Shown here: positions 41,659-49,476 of the stretch, piece after piece
How the letters are laid out: each line of letters begins with the position of its first letter
How positions within the stretch are numbered: the first letter of the stretch is position 1
NCBI RefSeq assembly: GCF_014697615.1
Contig: NZ_JACJSD010000037.1
Span: 1 to 64,000, forward strand
Direction of reading: 5' to 3'
DNA length: 64,000 nucleotides
Source: Nostoc sp. FACHB-280
GTDB taxonomy: Bacteria; Cyanobacteriota; Cyanobacteriia; Cyanobacteriales; Nostocaceae
Position numbers and translations under genes: made by a program
Notes under the pieces: model-generated
Databases searched by the model: none
The model's input: the letters and a program-made list of their open reading frames with translations, nothing else
What the model was told of the DNA's origin: nothing

Positions 41659-43137
41659 CTATATTTCTTGATTTAGTAATTCACCCAATTGATGCTTAAT
41701 CAACAAACCTTTGAGAGTAGCATTTTCGGCTTTTAGGGCTGTGTTTTCTGTTTCTAGTTCTTTAATTCTTTCTTGTAAGGCTTCTTTAGTTGTACCTTGG
41801 CGATGAATTACAACTTCTTTATAAATAGCTAAATTCGCATCTTCATTCATCCAGCGTTGATAAGTTTTTGTATGTTCCTGGACTGTATGTCCCATGTAAT
41901 CAGCCATTGTTTTGATTGGCACTCTTAAACGATGACCACGAATTGCATAGGCATGACGCAAATCGTAAGGTTTAAATCCTACCTCAGCATTTCTAAATCT
42001 AACTTGCAGTTTTGCAGTTTTATTATTTAAAGTCCCTGTATGGCAAGGCAATTTAATATTTTTTAAATCAAATAATTCTACCCAATGGGGATGTAGGGGT
42101 GGAATACCACAACTGCGTTCACCAGTTTTTGTTCCGTCAGTCAAACTAGGATTTAAATTTACTAAATGAAAAGTGTTAGCTGTATCCCTAAAAGCATCTA
42201 TATCAACAGCAAATAATTCATGGGGTCTTAAACCATAAGTCGCTAACATCCCATACGCCCATTGCCATTGCTCTGGTTCTGTTAAATTCTCTTTACTGGC
42301 ATATACTGATAATGGGCTACCAATTTTGATAAATCCCTGAATAATCTCTTCATCGGTGGGGACTTTTCGCAGTGTAGGATGGGGTTTGGGGGTGGCGTAA
42401 CTATAAATTGTGGCAAAGTTGGTAATTCCGCAAAATTCACAAAACTTTTTCAATTGCCAAACTAAAAAAAAGCGAGATGAGGTATTAGGTTTAGTCTTTT
42501 CTAAGGCAGCTTCTAATGCTTGGGCAGACATGGGAATGTCTGGGGGTAATTTTTTGAGGTGACGCAGATAATGAGTTTCCCAGGTGCGGATTCCTTGGCG
42601 ATTTTTTTCGTGAGTCTTCCAAAATTGGCGCTCGTATTCTTGGATTAATTCACTGATGAGTTTGGTAGATTGTTCTGTGGCTGTTGGTTCAATTTTTTGG
42701 GCTTGTTTACCGAGTAGTTCAGGAGTCCATTGAAATTGTTTGGTGATTAATAATAAGTCTAGTTCCCGCGCTTTTAAAACTGCCATTTTCAGCCCGGTAT
42801 CATTGGCTGCAAATCCACAAGAAATTGTATATTGTTTGTTAGGACTACCTTGTTTACCAATGTCACCTGGACGACAAGGAAATGTCCCTTGTAAGCCGAT
42901 GGTTTTATGACTAGTTAATTTCAGTTTGACTTTAACTTTTTCTAAACTTAATGCCGAGTTAGCTTGCTGAATGGCATATTTAATTCTTAAATATTCCCGT
43001 TCAATTTTGGCAAATTCATCTGATGCAGGGTGTTTGGCTTTCCACTGCTTCCATTTAGATGGTTCCCATTGGTCAATTGTAATACTCTCCCATTCAGCTT
43101 TACGGGGGTCGTAGGTGCTGGTGGCGTTACTGGGCAT
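41659..43137 (-). CDS. tyrosine-type site-specific recombinase/integrase
   Basis: A 492-residue protein. The catalytic domain is in the second half: TYGLRPHELFAVD (Arg I), DLRHAYAIRGHRL (H-x-x-R), MADYMGHTVQEHTKTYQRWM (His, and Tyr nucleophile candidate in TYQRW). The first 240 residues are a long arm/core-binding part, and the C-terminus is a coiled coil (LQERIKELETENTALKAENATLKGLL). The coiled-coil tail is unusual for an integrase. It probably moves, or once moved, the accessory region it lies in. No att sites were identified. Confidence 0.85.
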   Translation of the reverse strand: MPSNATSTYDPRKAEWESITIDQWEPSKWKQWKAKHPASDEFAKIEREYLRIKYAIQQANSALSLEKVKVKLKLTSHKTIGLQGTFPCRPGDIGKQGSPNKQYTISCGFAANDTGLKMAVLKARELDLLLITKQFQWTPELLGKQAQKIEPTATEQSTKLISELIQEYERQFWKTHEKNRQGIRTWETHYLRHLKKLPPDIPMSAQALEAALEKTKPNTSSRFFLVWQLKKFCEFCGITNFATIYSYATPKPHPTLRKVPTDEEIIQGFIKIGSPLSVYASKENLTEPEQWQWAYGMLATYGLRPHELFAVDIDAFRDTANTFHLVNLNPSLTDGTKTGERSCGIPPLHPHWVELFDLKNIKLPCHTGTLNNKTAKLQVRFRNAEVGFKPYDLRHAYAIRGHRLRVPIKTMADYMGHTVQEHTKTYQRWMNEDANLAIYKEVVIHRQGTTKEALQERIKELETENTALKAENATLKGLLIKHQLGELLNQEI

Positions 43138-43258
43138 GATGATCTAATTTGAAGATAAGTAATCAGAGTATAAGAAGTAAAGCAATACTATTGGCAAATT
43201 TATACGGAATTGCTACCAATGACACTGAAGTTAAAGAAGAAAGTATGGCAGTACAACT

Positions 43259-43903
43259 ATGAGTCAAAGATATTTAATTCCATTAATTGTTGTGGCGATC
43301 GCAGCCAGTCTGGGCAGTTGTAGTTCTAATCCTACACCAACAGCCAGCAAAATTGATGACCAAGCCCCAACAACAGCCGCTCAACCTAGTCCAATTCCTA
43401 GCCAAAGCCCTAGTATGGCTCAATTACGAGACAAAAATACAAAAGTTGAGCCACTGGAAGCAACACCAAAAACTGAGACAAATAACACTGTTAAAGTTAC
43501 CCCCAGCAATACAAAAATTGAGCCATTGGAAGCAGCGCCAAAAACCGAGACAAGCAAAACTGTCAAAGCTACCCTCTACACCAGCGATACTCAATGTCAA
43601 GAACTAATTCCCCAAAAGGTGGAAGTATCAGCCACCGAACCTGTATCCAGCGCCGTTGGTAAAATTGTCCAAGAAAGAGACACCGCCGACTTTAGTTTGT
43701 CTGGTTATCGGGTGAATGTGCGAAATGGGGTAGCGACTGTTGATTTGCGTTTATCTCCCCAGTCGAAGCGCCAAATAGCTTCCCTTTCTAGCTGCGAACA
43801 GTTTGCTTTATTTGGAAGTGTCCGCAAAACTTTGATGAGTAATTCTCAATGGAAAATTAAAGATGTGCGCTTTACAGAGAAGGGCGAAGAAATTGTGCTT
43901 TAG
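43259..43903 (+). CDS. GerMN domain lipoprotein
   Basis: A 214-residue protein. It has a lipoprotein signal with lipobox LGSC (Cys21) and a Pro/Thr-rich linker. That linker contains a 24-residue tandem duplication (about residues 60-80 and 84-104, both starting NTK-EPLEA-PKTET). A C-terminal GerMN domain follows (LYTSDTQCQELIPQKVEVS, VSSAVGKIVQERDTADFSLSGYRVNVRNGVATVDLRL). GerMN domains are thought to help anchor or form periplasmic complexes; the role in cyanobacteria is unknown. It is anchored on the outer face of the cytoplasmic membrane. Confidence 0.82.
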   Translation: MSQRYLIPLIVVAIAASLGSCSSNPTPTASKIDDQAPTTAAQPSPIPSQSPSMAQLRDKNTKVEPLEATPKTETNNTVKVTPSNTKIEPLEAAPKTETSKTVKATLYTSDTQCQELIPQKVEVSATEPVSSAVGKIVQERDTADFSLSGYRVNVRNGVATVDLRLSPQSKRQIASLSSCEQFALFGSVRKTLMSNSQWKIKDVRFTEKGEEIVL

Positions 43904-44064
43904 TTATAGCAGAAGGCAGTGGTTCGGCTACTTCGACTGCGCTCAGTACAAGTCCGCTCACCAACCAGGCAGGAAGAAAAGTCTTACTATTCCTGGCATT
44001 CAAGCTTTGAAATTGTCCTAACATCTCTGACTACCGCTATATTTTTGATTCTGCTTTACTTTTA

Positions 44065-44166
44065 TGGGTGGAGGCGCACAAGATAAAGATTGTGTCTCCA
44101 CCCAACACTTATTTTTGTAGTTGAGAAATTTTGCGGTTTTCGGCGTATTATTTTGTTGGGTTACTA
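44065..44166. mobile_element. MITE-like repeat, copy 1 (partial)
   Basis: GGGTGGAGGCGCACAA..., then CCAACACTTATTTTTGTAGTTGAG, GCGGTTTTCGGCGTAT and TTGTTGGGTTAC are shared with copies at 45080 and 46063. The right terminal inverted repeat is missing here. The left part can also fold back on itself (GGTGGAG/CTCCACC). Confidence 0.7.
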
Positions 44167-44224
44167 CATGAGAAGCGATCGCACTGCATTCTGACTCCTT
44201 CTTCATAAATTCCCATTACACATT

Positions 44225-44260
44225 GTTTGTGTTGACATTGTATACACAAACCCATATATT
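44225..44260 (+). promoter_or_regulatory. promoter and operator of tacA-tacT
   Basis: A -35 box TTGACA (44232-44237) and a -10 box TATATT (44255-44260) are separated by 17 bases. A perfect inverted repeat GTTTGTGT (44225-44232)/ACACAAAC (44244-44251) straddles the -35 and spacer, a good place for repression by the TacA antitoxin. The start codon at 44267 is only 6 bases after the -10 box, so transcription should begin at or next to the ATG. Confidence 0.65.
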
Positions 44261-44266
44261 GATAAT

Positions 44267-44542
44267 ATGGAAAATCAAAATCGTAATATAACCATCAACA
44301 TCCGCGCTCACCAAGCGCAACGAGATTTGATTGATTTAGCCGCAGAGGCTTTAGGTAAAAATCGCTCGGATTTTATGCTAGAAACTGCTTGTCGAGAAGC
44401 CCAAGCAATTTTACTAGACCGGAGATTATTTGTTTTAGATGATGAAAAATTCCAAGAGTTTATGGCAATTTTGGATGCACCACCATCAGTCAATGAAAAC
44501 CTGCATCAATTACTAACAGAAAAAGCACCTTGGGATGAATGA
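44267..44542 (+). CDS. tacA: TacA-type antitoxin (DUF1778, RHH)
   Basis: A 91-residue DUF1778 protein: ITINIRAHQAQRDLIDLAAEALGKNRSDFMLETACREAQAILLDRR forms the RHH. The C-terminal FVLDDEKFQEFMAILDAPPS should wrap the toxin active site. It precedes a GNAT toxin gene with an 8-base overlap, the standard TacA-TacT arrangement. It probably represses its own promoter via the GTTTGTGT/ACACAAAC operator. Confidence 0.9.
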   Translation: MENQNRNITINIRAHQAQRDLIDLAAEALGKNRSDFMLETACREAQAILLDRRLFVLDDEKFQEFMAILDAPPSVNENLHQLLTEKAPWDE

Positions 44543-45050
44543 ATCTCATCAAATATTACAGCCTCCCCAAGCAATTAAACCAGAACATGAGTTAACAGAT
44601 TTTAATTCAGGTAATGCAGAATTAGATGAATGGTTGCAGAAACGAGCATTAAACAACGAAGCTAGTGGTGCATCCCGAACTTATGTTGTGACAATTGAGC
44701 AAAAAGTGATTGCTTATTATTGTCTAGCTAATGGTAGTGTATTGAATACCACTGCACCAGGGAAAGTTAGACGTAATATGCCAAATACAATTCCTGTGAT
44801 GGTAATAGGCAGACTTGCTGTAGACTCTAACTGGCAAGGAAAAGGAATTGGTCGAGCTTTGGTGCGTGATGGGGTACTTCGGACATTACAAGCTGCTAAT
44901 ATTGCGGGAATTAGAGCTATCCTTGTTCACGCAATGTCTGAGGAAGCCAAGCAATTTTACGAGAGATGTGGTTTTGTTGCTTCACCTGTTGCACCTATGA
45001 CGTTGATGATTACGGTGAAGGATGGGAAAGCAGCTTTTGGAATTGATTGA
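44535..45050 (+). CDS. tacT: TacT-type GNAT acetyltransferase toxin
   Basis: A 171-residue GNAT protein. HELTDFNSGNAELDEWLQKRALNNEASGASRTYVV at the N-terminus is typical of DUF1778-partnered toxins. The acetyl-CoA pyrophosphate loop is VDSNWQGKGIGRALVRDG, and the catalytic Tyr region is KQFYERCGFV. Relatives acetylate the amino group of charged tRNAs and stop translation. Specificity is not predictable here. The start is the ATG overlapping tacA by 8 bases. Confidence 0.9.
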   Translation: MNESHQILQPPQAIKPEHELTDFNSGNAELDEWLQKRALNNEASGASRTYVVTIEQKVIAYYCLANGSVLNTTAPGKVRRNMPNTIPVMVIGRLAVDSNWQGKGIGRALVRDGVLRTLQAANIAGIRAILVHAMSEEAKQFYERCGFVASPVAPMTLMITVKDGKAAFGID

Positions 45051-45079
45051 TTCCCCAGTACCTGTAGGTATTTATGATG

Positions 45080-45242
45080 GTAGTTTGGGTGGAGGCGCAC
45101 AACAGGTATCAGAAGCCACACGATAAATCTAAATTGCGCCGTAACCCAACACCAATTGCAGGGTTAATTTTTATAGTTGAGAAATTTCGCGGTTTTCGGC
45201 GTATCATTTGTTGGGTTACGCTGTCGCTCCACCCAACCTACG
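45080..45242. mobile_element. MITE-like repeat, copy 2 (complete)
   Basis: The left end GTAGTTTGGGTGGAGGCGC and right end GCTCCACCCAACCTACG are inverted repeats. The interior shares long blocks with copy 3 (CACGATAAAT, TAACCCAACAC, TTCGGCGTATCATTTGTTGGG). About 160 bp, no ORF of its own. It sits directly upstream of the HigA-like gene. Confidence 0.8.
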
Positions 45243-45279
45243 GTAGAGGCGCAGATATAATTGGAAAAAGGTGAAGTAA

Positions 45280-45660
45280 ATGCTGGAACTCCGCCCTATC
45301 CGAAATGAAGCTGATTATCGTGCAGTGCTTGATGAAATTGCACGGCTATTTGATGCCCAACAGAATACACCAGAATGCGATCGCTTGGAAGTTTTAACAA
45401 CTTTGGTGGAAGTTTATGAACAGCAACATTATCCCATCATTCCACCAGACCCGATTGAGGCAATCTTATACTATCTCGAATCCCGTGGGTTATCTTGGCA
45501 GGATTTAGAGTCTATTATTGGAAATCGTGGGGAAGTTACTCTTGTTTTGCATCGCCAGCAACCACTAACACTAGATATGATTCGGCGTTTGCATTCCTGT
45601 TTGGGAATTCCGGCGGAGGTATTGATTCAGCCATACTCTCTCCACAAAAATTCAGCTTGA
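45280..45660 (+). CDS. HigA-type helix-turn-helix antitoxin, apparently orphan
   Basis: A 126-residue protein. The N-terminal RPIRNEADYRAVLDEIARLFDAQQNTPECDRLEVLTTLVEVYEQQHYPI block is typical of HigA proteins with the C-shifted HTH. The HTH region follows (IEAILYYLESRGLSWQDLESIIGNRGEVTLVLHRQQPLTLDMIRRLHSCLGIPAEVLI). HigB should be upstream, but the DNA there is a MITE-like repeat and no toxin frame is found. It may be a remnant or act as a stand-alone regulator. Confidence 0.8.
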   Translation: MLELRPIRNEADYRAVLDEIARLFDAQQNTPECDRLEVLTTLVEVYEQQHYPIIPPDPIEAILYYLESRGLSWQDLESIIGNRGEVTLVLHRQQPLTLDMIRRLHSCLGIPAEVLIQPYSLHKNSA

Positions 45661-45681
45661 TTTATTGGGTTACACTACGTT

Positions 45682-45725
45682 TCAATGACCCGATTCAAGA
45701 GGTAATTTTACAATGGATACCCTAG
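45682..45725 (+). pseudogene. C-terminal remnant of xisH
   Basis: The frame ending at 45725 reads FNDPIQEVILQWIP, matching the C-terminus of the intact XisH at 30566-30982 (FDPVQEEIITWTK). It overlaps the following xisI by exactly 13 bases, the same as the intact pair (30970-30982). The rest of xisH is gone; the upstream sequence resembles MITE material (TTGGGTTAC). Confidence 0.7.
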
Positions 45726-46048
45726 AGTCTTATCGGAATATCATTGAGTCATTGCTGACGGCTTATGCTGCTATTCCCATAGCAAATGGTCAGATTGATT
45801 GCTACACGGTTTTTGATACAAAACAAGACCATTACATGGTTATGAATGTAGGTTGGGATGGTCATCGGCGAGTTTATGGCTGTGTTTTACATTTGGATAT
45901 TAAGCAGGGAAAAATTTCAATTGAGCAGAATATGACGGAAATGAGAGTGGCTCAAGAACTTGTAGAGAAAGGGGTTCCTAAAGATGATATTGTTTTAGGA
46001 TTTCAAGCTCCTGAAATGCGGGAGTATACAGGATATGAAGTTTTTTGA
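45713..46048 (+). CDS. xisI: XisI family protein, second copy, without XisH
   Basis: A 111-residue XisI paralogue: MDTLESYRNIIESLLTAYAAIPIANGQIDCYTVFD, MNVGWDGHRRVYGCVLHLDIKQGKISIEQNMTEM, VAQELVEKGVPKDDIVLGFQAPEMREYTGYEVF. It is the same length as the 30970 copy and clearly homologous along its whole length, but divergent. Its XisH partner is deleted except for a stub, so function, if any, would depend on another XisH. Confidence 0.9.
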   Translation: MDTLESYRNIIESLLTAYAAIPIANGQIDCYTVFDTKQDHYMVMNVGWDGHRRVYGCVLHLDIKQGKISIEQNMTEMRVAQELVEKGVPKDDIVLGFQAPEMREYTGYEVF

Positions 46049-46062
46049 CAGTTATTCAGATG

Positions 46063-46217
46063 GTAGGTTGGGTGGAGGCGCACAACAGATATCAAAAGCA
46101 ACACGATAAATTTAAATTGCGCCTTAACCCAACACAAATTGCAGCGTTAATTTTTGTAGTTGTGCCTTTTTCGGCGTATCATTTGTTGGGTTACGCTGTC
46201 GCTCCACCCAACCTACG
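46063..46217. mobile_element. MITE-like repeat, copy 3 (complete)
   Basis: GTAGGTTGGGTGGAG (46063-46077) and CTCCACCCAACCTAC (46202-46216) are perfect inverted ends of a roughly 155-bp non-coding element. It starts 15 bases after the xisI stop. Interior blocks match copies 1 and 2. Confidence 0.82.
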
Positions 46218-46374
46218 GGAGATAGCTTTTGAATATCAACTACTACCACAAAAATTTTGTAACGTCAATCTAAAATCTACTATCCGTTACAAAAAACAAC
46301 ATTTAAAAGTAAGCAAAAAGTAAGAAATAGATTTTTGACTAAACGCCCAAAACATTACAGGACAAGAAAAATAG

Positions 46375-47217
46375 ATGGTACGACCGCGCAAGGTTTTTGC
46401 TCAACATTGGCTCAAAAGTGAGAAGGCACTCAACGCAATTGTGCAGGCGGCAGAGTGTAGTACAAATGACCGCATTATGGAAATCGGGCCGGGTACAGGC
46501 ATTTTGACACGGCGTTTATTACCTTTGGTAGAAGCTTTATTAGCAGTAGAAATAGATAGGGATTTATGTAAGTTATTAGTAAAAGAGTTGGGAAGTAAAG
46601 AAAATTTTTTACTCTTACAAGGTGATTTTTTGGAGTTAGATTTAGCAGCGAATTTAACAGCATTTCCTAAGTTCCAAAACGCGAATAAAGTAGTGGCGAA
46701 TATTCCTTACAATATTACCGGCCCAATCATCGAAAAACTATTAGGAACAATTGCTAATCCTAACCCCCAACCATTCGATTCCATCGTCCTATTAATTCAA
46801 AAAGAAGTAGCAGAAAGATTGTATGCTAAAGCTGGGTCAAAAACTTTTGGAGCTTTATCAGTTAGAGTACAGTATCTAGCAGAATGTGAGTTAATTTGTA
46901 CAGTTCCGGCTAGTGCATTTTACCCAGCGCCAAAAGTAGACTCAGCAGTTGTTAGGTTGCGTCCGCGTCAACTAGAAACTTTAGCTAACGACCCACGCAG
47001 ATTAGAGAATCTGGTAAAGTTAGGTTTTGGGTCAAAGCGCAAAATGTTGCGGAACAACTTGCAATCTGTAATTGACCGCGATCGCCTGACCCAATTACTG
47101 GAACAATTAGAAATAAATCCCCAAGCCAGGGCTGAAGAAATCAGCACTCAGCAATGGGTAAGCCTGAGTAACTTACTCAGCACTTTTAACTCAGCACTCA
47201 GCACTCAAGATGCGTAG
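46375..47217 (+). CDS. rsmA: 16S rRNA (adenine(1518)-N6/adenine(1519)-N6)-dimethyltransferase
   Basis: A 280-residue KsgA/RsmA enzyme that dimethylates two adjacent adenosines near the 3' end of 16S rRNA. Motifs: KVFAQHWLKSEKAL, MEIGPGTGILTRRLLP (SAM site), LLQGDFLELDL and VVANIPYNITGPIIEKLL (NxPY). The last residues (STFNSALSTQDA) are encoded by ACTCAGC heptamer repeats. It overlaps ispE by 8 bases, so the two are coupled. Confidence 0.95.
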   Translation: MVRPRKVFAQHWLKSEKALNAIVQAAECSTNDRIMEIGPGTGILTRRLLPLVEALLAVEIDRDLCKLLVKELGSKENFLLLQGDFLELDLAANLTAFPKFQNANKVVANIPYNITGPIIEKLLGTIANPNPQPFDSIVLLIQKEVAERLYAKAGSKTFGALSVRVQYLAECELICTVPASAFYPAPKVDSAVVRLRPRQLETLANDPRRLENLVKLGFGSKRKMLRNNLQSVIDRDRLTQLLEQLEINPQARAEEISTQQWVSLSNLLSTFNSALSTQDA

Positions 47218-48157
47218 TTACACCCTCATCGCCCCTGCCAAAATTAATTTGTATCTGGAAATCATTGGCGATCGCGCTGATGGTTATCATGAGTTAGTCA
47301 TGATATTGCAAAGCATCGACCTCGCCGACAAAATTTCTGTCCGCGCCATCAGTGAACAAATTATTCGCGTCCACTGTAACCATCCCCAAGTCCCCACCGA
47401 TAAAACTAATCTCGTCTATCGCGCCGCCGAATTAATGACCAAACAATTTCCTGAAGCTGCGGCGAAACATGGCGGCGTGGAAATTACATTAGAAAAAAAT
47501 ATTCCCGTCGCGGCGGGGTTGGCGGGAGGTTCCACAAATGCGGCGGCGGTATTAGTCGGGATAGATTTATTGTGGAACTTGGGACTAACTCAAACAGAAA
47601 TTGAAGAGTTGGGTGCGACTTTAGGTTCAGATATACCATTTTGTGTGGCGGGTGGAACAGCGATCGCCACAGGTAGAGGTGAACAACTCGCGCCACTGCC
47701 AAATTTAGATCATATATATATAGTATTGGCAAAATATCGTAGCCTAGAAGTATCTACCCCTTGGGCATACAAAACCTATCGTCAAGAATTTGGTCACACC
47801 TATCTCAAAGACACCGAAGATTTAGCCGCCCGCGCCGCCGCAGTTCATTCCGGTGAAATAGTCCAAGCAATAGTCCGTAAAGATGCAACAGAAATTGCTC
47901 AAAAACTGCACAATGATTTAGAGCGTGTAGTCTTACCTGCTTATTCCCAAGTCATGCAACTGCGGGAACTATTTGCAACTCAACCAGGAGTTCTCGGAAC
48001 CATGATGTCTGGTTCCGGGCCGAGTGTGTTTGCAATTGTCGAGTCGGAACCACAAGCGCAAGCAGTCAAACAATCTATCAGACAAGCAATACCCAATGAA
48101 GATTTAGAATTGTTTGTGACTCGCACCATTACACATGGCATTCAGATAGCATCTTAA
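47210..48157 (+). CDS. ispE: 4-diphosphocytidyl-2-C-methyl-D-erythritol kinase
   Basis: A 315-residue GHMP kinase of the MEP isoprenoid pathway, phosphorylating CDP-methylerythritol. Motifs: APAKINLYLEIIGDRADGYHELVMI, IPVAAGLAGGSTNAAAVLVGI (ATP loop), LGSDIPFCVAGGTA and TMMSGSGPSVFAIV. Length and motif spacing are standard. It is translationally coupled to rsmA, as in many cyanobacteria. Confidence 0.96.
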   Translation: MRSYTLIAPAKINLYLEIIGDRADGYHELVMILQSIDLADKISVRAISEQIIRVHCNHPQVPTDKTNLVYRAAELMTKQFPEAAAKHGGVEITLEKNIPVAAGLAGGSTNAAAVLVGIDLLWNLGLTQTEIEELGATLGSDIPFCVAGGTAIATGRGEQLAPLPNLDHIYIVLAKYRSLEVSTPWAYKTYRQEFGHTYLKDTEDLAARAAAVHSGEIVQAIVRKDATEIAQKLHNDLERVVLPAYSQVMQLRELFATQPGVLGTMMSGSGPSVFAIVESEPQAQAVKQSIRQAIPNEDLELFVTRTITHGIQIAS

Positions 48158-48223
48158 TAAGTAAGAAGTAAAAAATTTTTCATTTTTATTTTTAACTTTT
48201 GACCTTTGACCTTTGACTGACTT

Positions 48224-48547
48224 ATGAGTGACCAGAACATTACACCACAAGAAACCACAACACCAACGCAAGTCTCACCACTACGCTGTATTACAGGCGC
48301 AATCATTTCTAGTGGATTAGCCTATGCTTTATATTCGCTGATGATTGCGATCGCTACTAACTTCGCCAGCAAACCACTCCATTCTCAAAATGAACTCGTC
48401 ATCAAGATTAGCTCTGCGGTACGCACCCTAGTTGTGGGGATAGTTGCTTTAGGTAGTGGCATATTTGGGATAGTAGCGATCGGTTTAATCGCTTTGGCTG
48501 TGCAACTATTAATACAACAGCTATCAGCCAAACCAAAGAGCAACTAA
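48224..48547 (+). CDS. DUF3082 family membrane protein
   Basis: A 107-residue protein with a polar N-terminus, then two long hydrophobic regions (about residues 23-47 and 67-97) that form membrane helices. It matches the cyanobacterial DUF3082 family, commonly found after ispE. Function unknown. The 66-base gap to ispE contains a CTTTGAC heptamer repeat (about 48195-48216), so co-transcription is likely but not certain. Confidence 0.8.
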   Translation: MSDQNITPQETTTPTQVSPLRCITGAIISSGLAYALYSLMIAIATNFASKPLHSQNELVIKISSAVRTLVVGIVALGSGIFGIVAIGLIALAVQLLIQQLSAKPKSN

Positions 48548-48586
48548 ATTTATTATCCTCTTTGTCTCCCCTTCTACCTTGACATA

Positions 48587-49426
48587 CTATCTCTGACTAA
48601 TATGCAAGCACTTTTCTAACTGAGTACAAGTATTAAAAAGCTGCTGCTTTTTTCGCCAATGTTTAGGAGGTATGCCATGATGCTGGCGAAATTGGCGAGA
48701 AAAGTGACAAGCATTTTGATAACCTAAAGCCAAAGCAATTTGCTCAACAGTTTGGTTAGTATCCTTGAGTAAAGAACGCGCCGCCATCATCCGTCGCTTC
48801 AAAATCCAGCCATTGACAGTTTCTCCTGTTTGTTTGGCGACTCGGTTGGTTAAATAAGCGCGGGAATAACCCACCGCTTCCGCAACTTTCGCTAAAGTAA
48901 TTCCTTGATGATAATTTGCTTCAATGTAGTCAAAAACTTGTTTGAGTTGGGGAACTGATGGGAAAATAGACTCTGAAGTTTCTGAAACAGTGACATTTGC
49001 AGGTATAGGTTGTGATTGAGTAGCATACCAATACCTGAGTAAAGCTTGTTTTTCTAACCGAATTTGAATCGCCTTGAGCAATTGCTCTACCGTTAAAGGT
49101 TTGGTAAGGTAATCATCCGCACCCAACTCCATTCCTTTACGTAAAGCATCTTTAGTATCGCTACCAGTCAGAAAAATAAACGGAATAATTGCTGTTAGTG
49201 GGTCTTGACGCAAACCATTTAAAACATCGTAACCATCTATATCTGGCATTAAGATATCGCAGATCACCAAATCAGGTAAATACTCTTGTGCCAACTGGAT
49301 ACCAACACGACCATTTTCTGCGCCGATAGTATCATAACTTTCAGCTTGTAAACTTTCTAAGAAGAGATTGCGAGTAACAGCATCATCTTCAATGACCAGA
49401 ATTGTGTACGACGATGTGTGCATCAT
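48587..49426 (-). CDS. response regulator with AraC-type DNA-binding domain
   Basis: A 279-residue regulator. The receiver has VIEDD acidic residues, phospho-acceptor Asp in DLVICDILMPDIDG, TGSD and DDYLTKPL lysine. The C-terminal AraC/XylS domain has two HTHs (GITLAKVAEAVGYSRAYLTNRVAKQTG and QTVEQIALALGYQNACHFSRQFRQHHG). I start at the ATG at 49426 (MMHTSSYTILV); the frame extends to a TTG at 49471. It follows its likely partner kinase, which ends at 49477. Confidence 0.9.
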   Translation of the reverse strand: MMHTSSYTILVIEDDAVTRNLFLESLQAESYDTIGAENGRVGIQLAQEYLPDLVICDILMPDIDGYDVLNGLRQDPLTAIIPFIFLTGSDTKDALRKGMELGADDYLTKPLTVEQLLKAIQIRLEKQALLRYWYATQSQPIPANVTVSETSESIFPSVPQLKQVFDYIEANYHQGITLAKVAEAVGYSRAYLTNRVAKQTGETVNGWILKRRMMAARSLLKDTNQTVEQIALALGYQNACHFSRQFRQHHGIPPKHWRKKQQLFNTCTQLEKCLHISQR

Positions 49427-49476
49427 TGTTTCATCAGTTAGGATTTGTGGCAGGTTAAAAAACTCATTCAAAACTT

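Noticed and set aside
44018-44206. Minus-strand frame of 62 codons
   Set aside because: It lies inside the partial MITE-like repeat.
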